In this document: positions 8,117-8,164 of the stretch, one piece after another
How the letters are laid out: each line of letters opens with the position of its first letter
Numbering within the stretch: position 1 is the stretch's first letter
DNA from: an uncultured Flavobacteriales bacterium
GTDB taxonomy: Bacteria; Bacteroidota; Bacteroidia; Flavobacteriales_D; Sanyastnellaceae
Length of the DNA stretch: 8,164 bases
Direction: 5' to 3'
NCBI GenBank assembly: GCA_913057815.1
Contig: CAJXOV010000082.1
Coordinates: 1 to 8,164 of the forward strand
Notes under the pieces: model-generated
What the model was told of the DNA's origin: nothing
Database searches by the model: none
Seen by the model: only the letters and a program-made list of their open reading frames with translations
Made by a program: the position numbers and the translations under genes

Positions 8117-8164
8117 CTGTCTCTTATACACATCTCCGAGCCCACGAGACCTCTCTACATCTCG
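8117..8164. other. Illumina Nextera adapter sequence (not genomic)
   Basis: Positions 8117-8135 are the 19-base Tn5 mosaic end CTGTCTCTTATACACATCT, followed by the read-2 transposase adapter CCGAGCCCACGAGAC (8136-8150). Next comes an 8-base index CTCTCTAC (8151-8158, which I recall as Nextera N707) and ATCTCG (8159-8164), the start of the P7 primer complement. The order is exactly that of adapter read-through, so this is a library artefact left in the assembly. The lipoprotein frame runs on through it and would encode the false tail CLLYTSPSPRDLSTS. Confidence 0.98.

Noticed and set aside
8117..8164. C-terminal extension of the lipoprotein across the last 48 bases
   Set aside because: The bases are sequencing adapter, so the encoded residues are not part of the protein.

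Overview
The window is AT-rich DNA from a member of the Bacteroidota (class not resolvable by eye). Three things point there: the order coxB-coxA-ruvB-queG with Bacteroidota-like protein sequences, promoter-like TAnnTTTG boxes with almost no Shine-Dalgarno sequences, and a large lipoprotein of FG-GAP/VCBS repeats. The right end is not genomic: from 8117 to 8164 the sequence is Illumina Nextera adapter, so this is the raw end of an assembled contig.

Layout. Positions 1-2105 carry the end of coxB (CuA subunit) and all of coxA (catalytic subunit) of a heme-copper cytochrome c oxidase, closed by a hairpin terminator. Positions 2206-4163 carry ruvB (Holliday-junction motor) and queG (epoxyqueuosine reductase), joined by a one-base TGATG overlap. 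A two-way terminator separates queG from a small convergent gene of unknown function (4214-4456, minus). A 309-base non-coding stretch follows, then trhO (tRNA U34 hydroxylase, 4766-5800, plus). Its stop codon abuts the stop codon of the convergent aromatic amino acid hydroxylase gene (5801-6544, minus). Upstream of that gene are a T-tailed terminator and, further upstream, a possible 18-codon leader peptide. A divergent gene for a VCBS-repeat lipoprotein starts at 6735 and is cut by the contig end.

How the parts relate. coxB/coxA serve aerobic respiration. queG and trhO both modify the wobble base of tRNAs. The hydroxylase makes tyrosine from phenylalanine. Its 190-base upstream region looks like a transcription attenuator: a short peptide with Tyr-Leu-Tyr and a later Phe, a segment able to pair with the terminator's 5' arm, and an 11-bp terminator whose T-run ends ten bases before the start codon. 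This is the most interesting candidate in the window and is inferred from sequence alone. A second pattern is that TAnnTTTG boxes lie only 4-8 bases before three start codons, which would give leaderless or nearly leaderless mRNAs.
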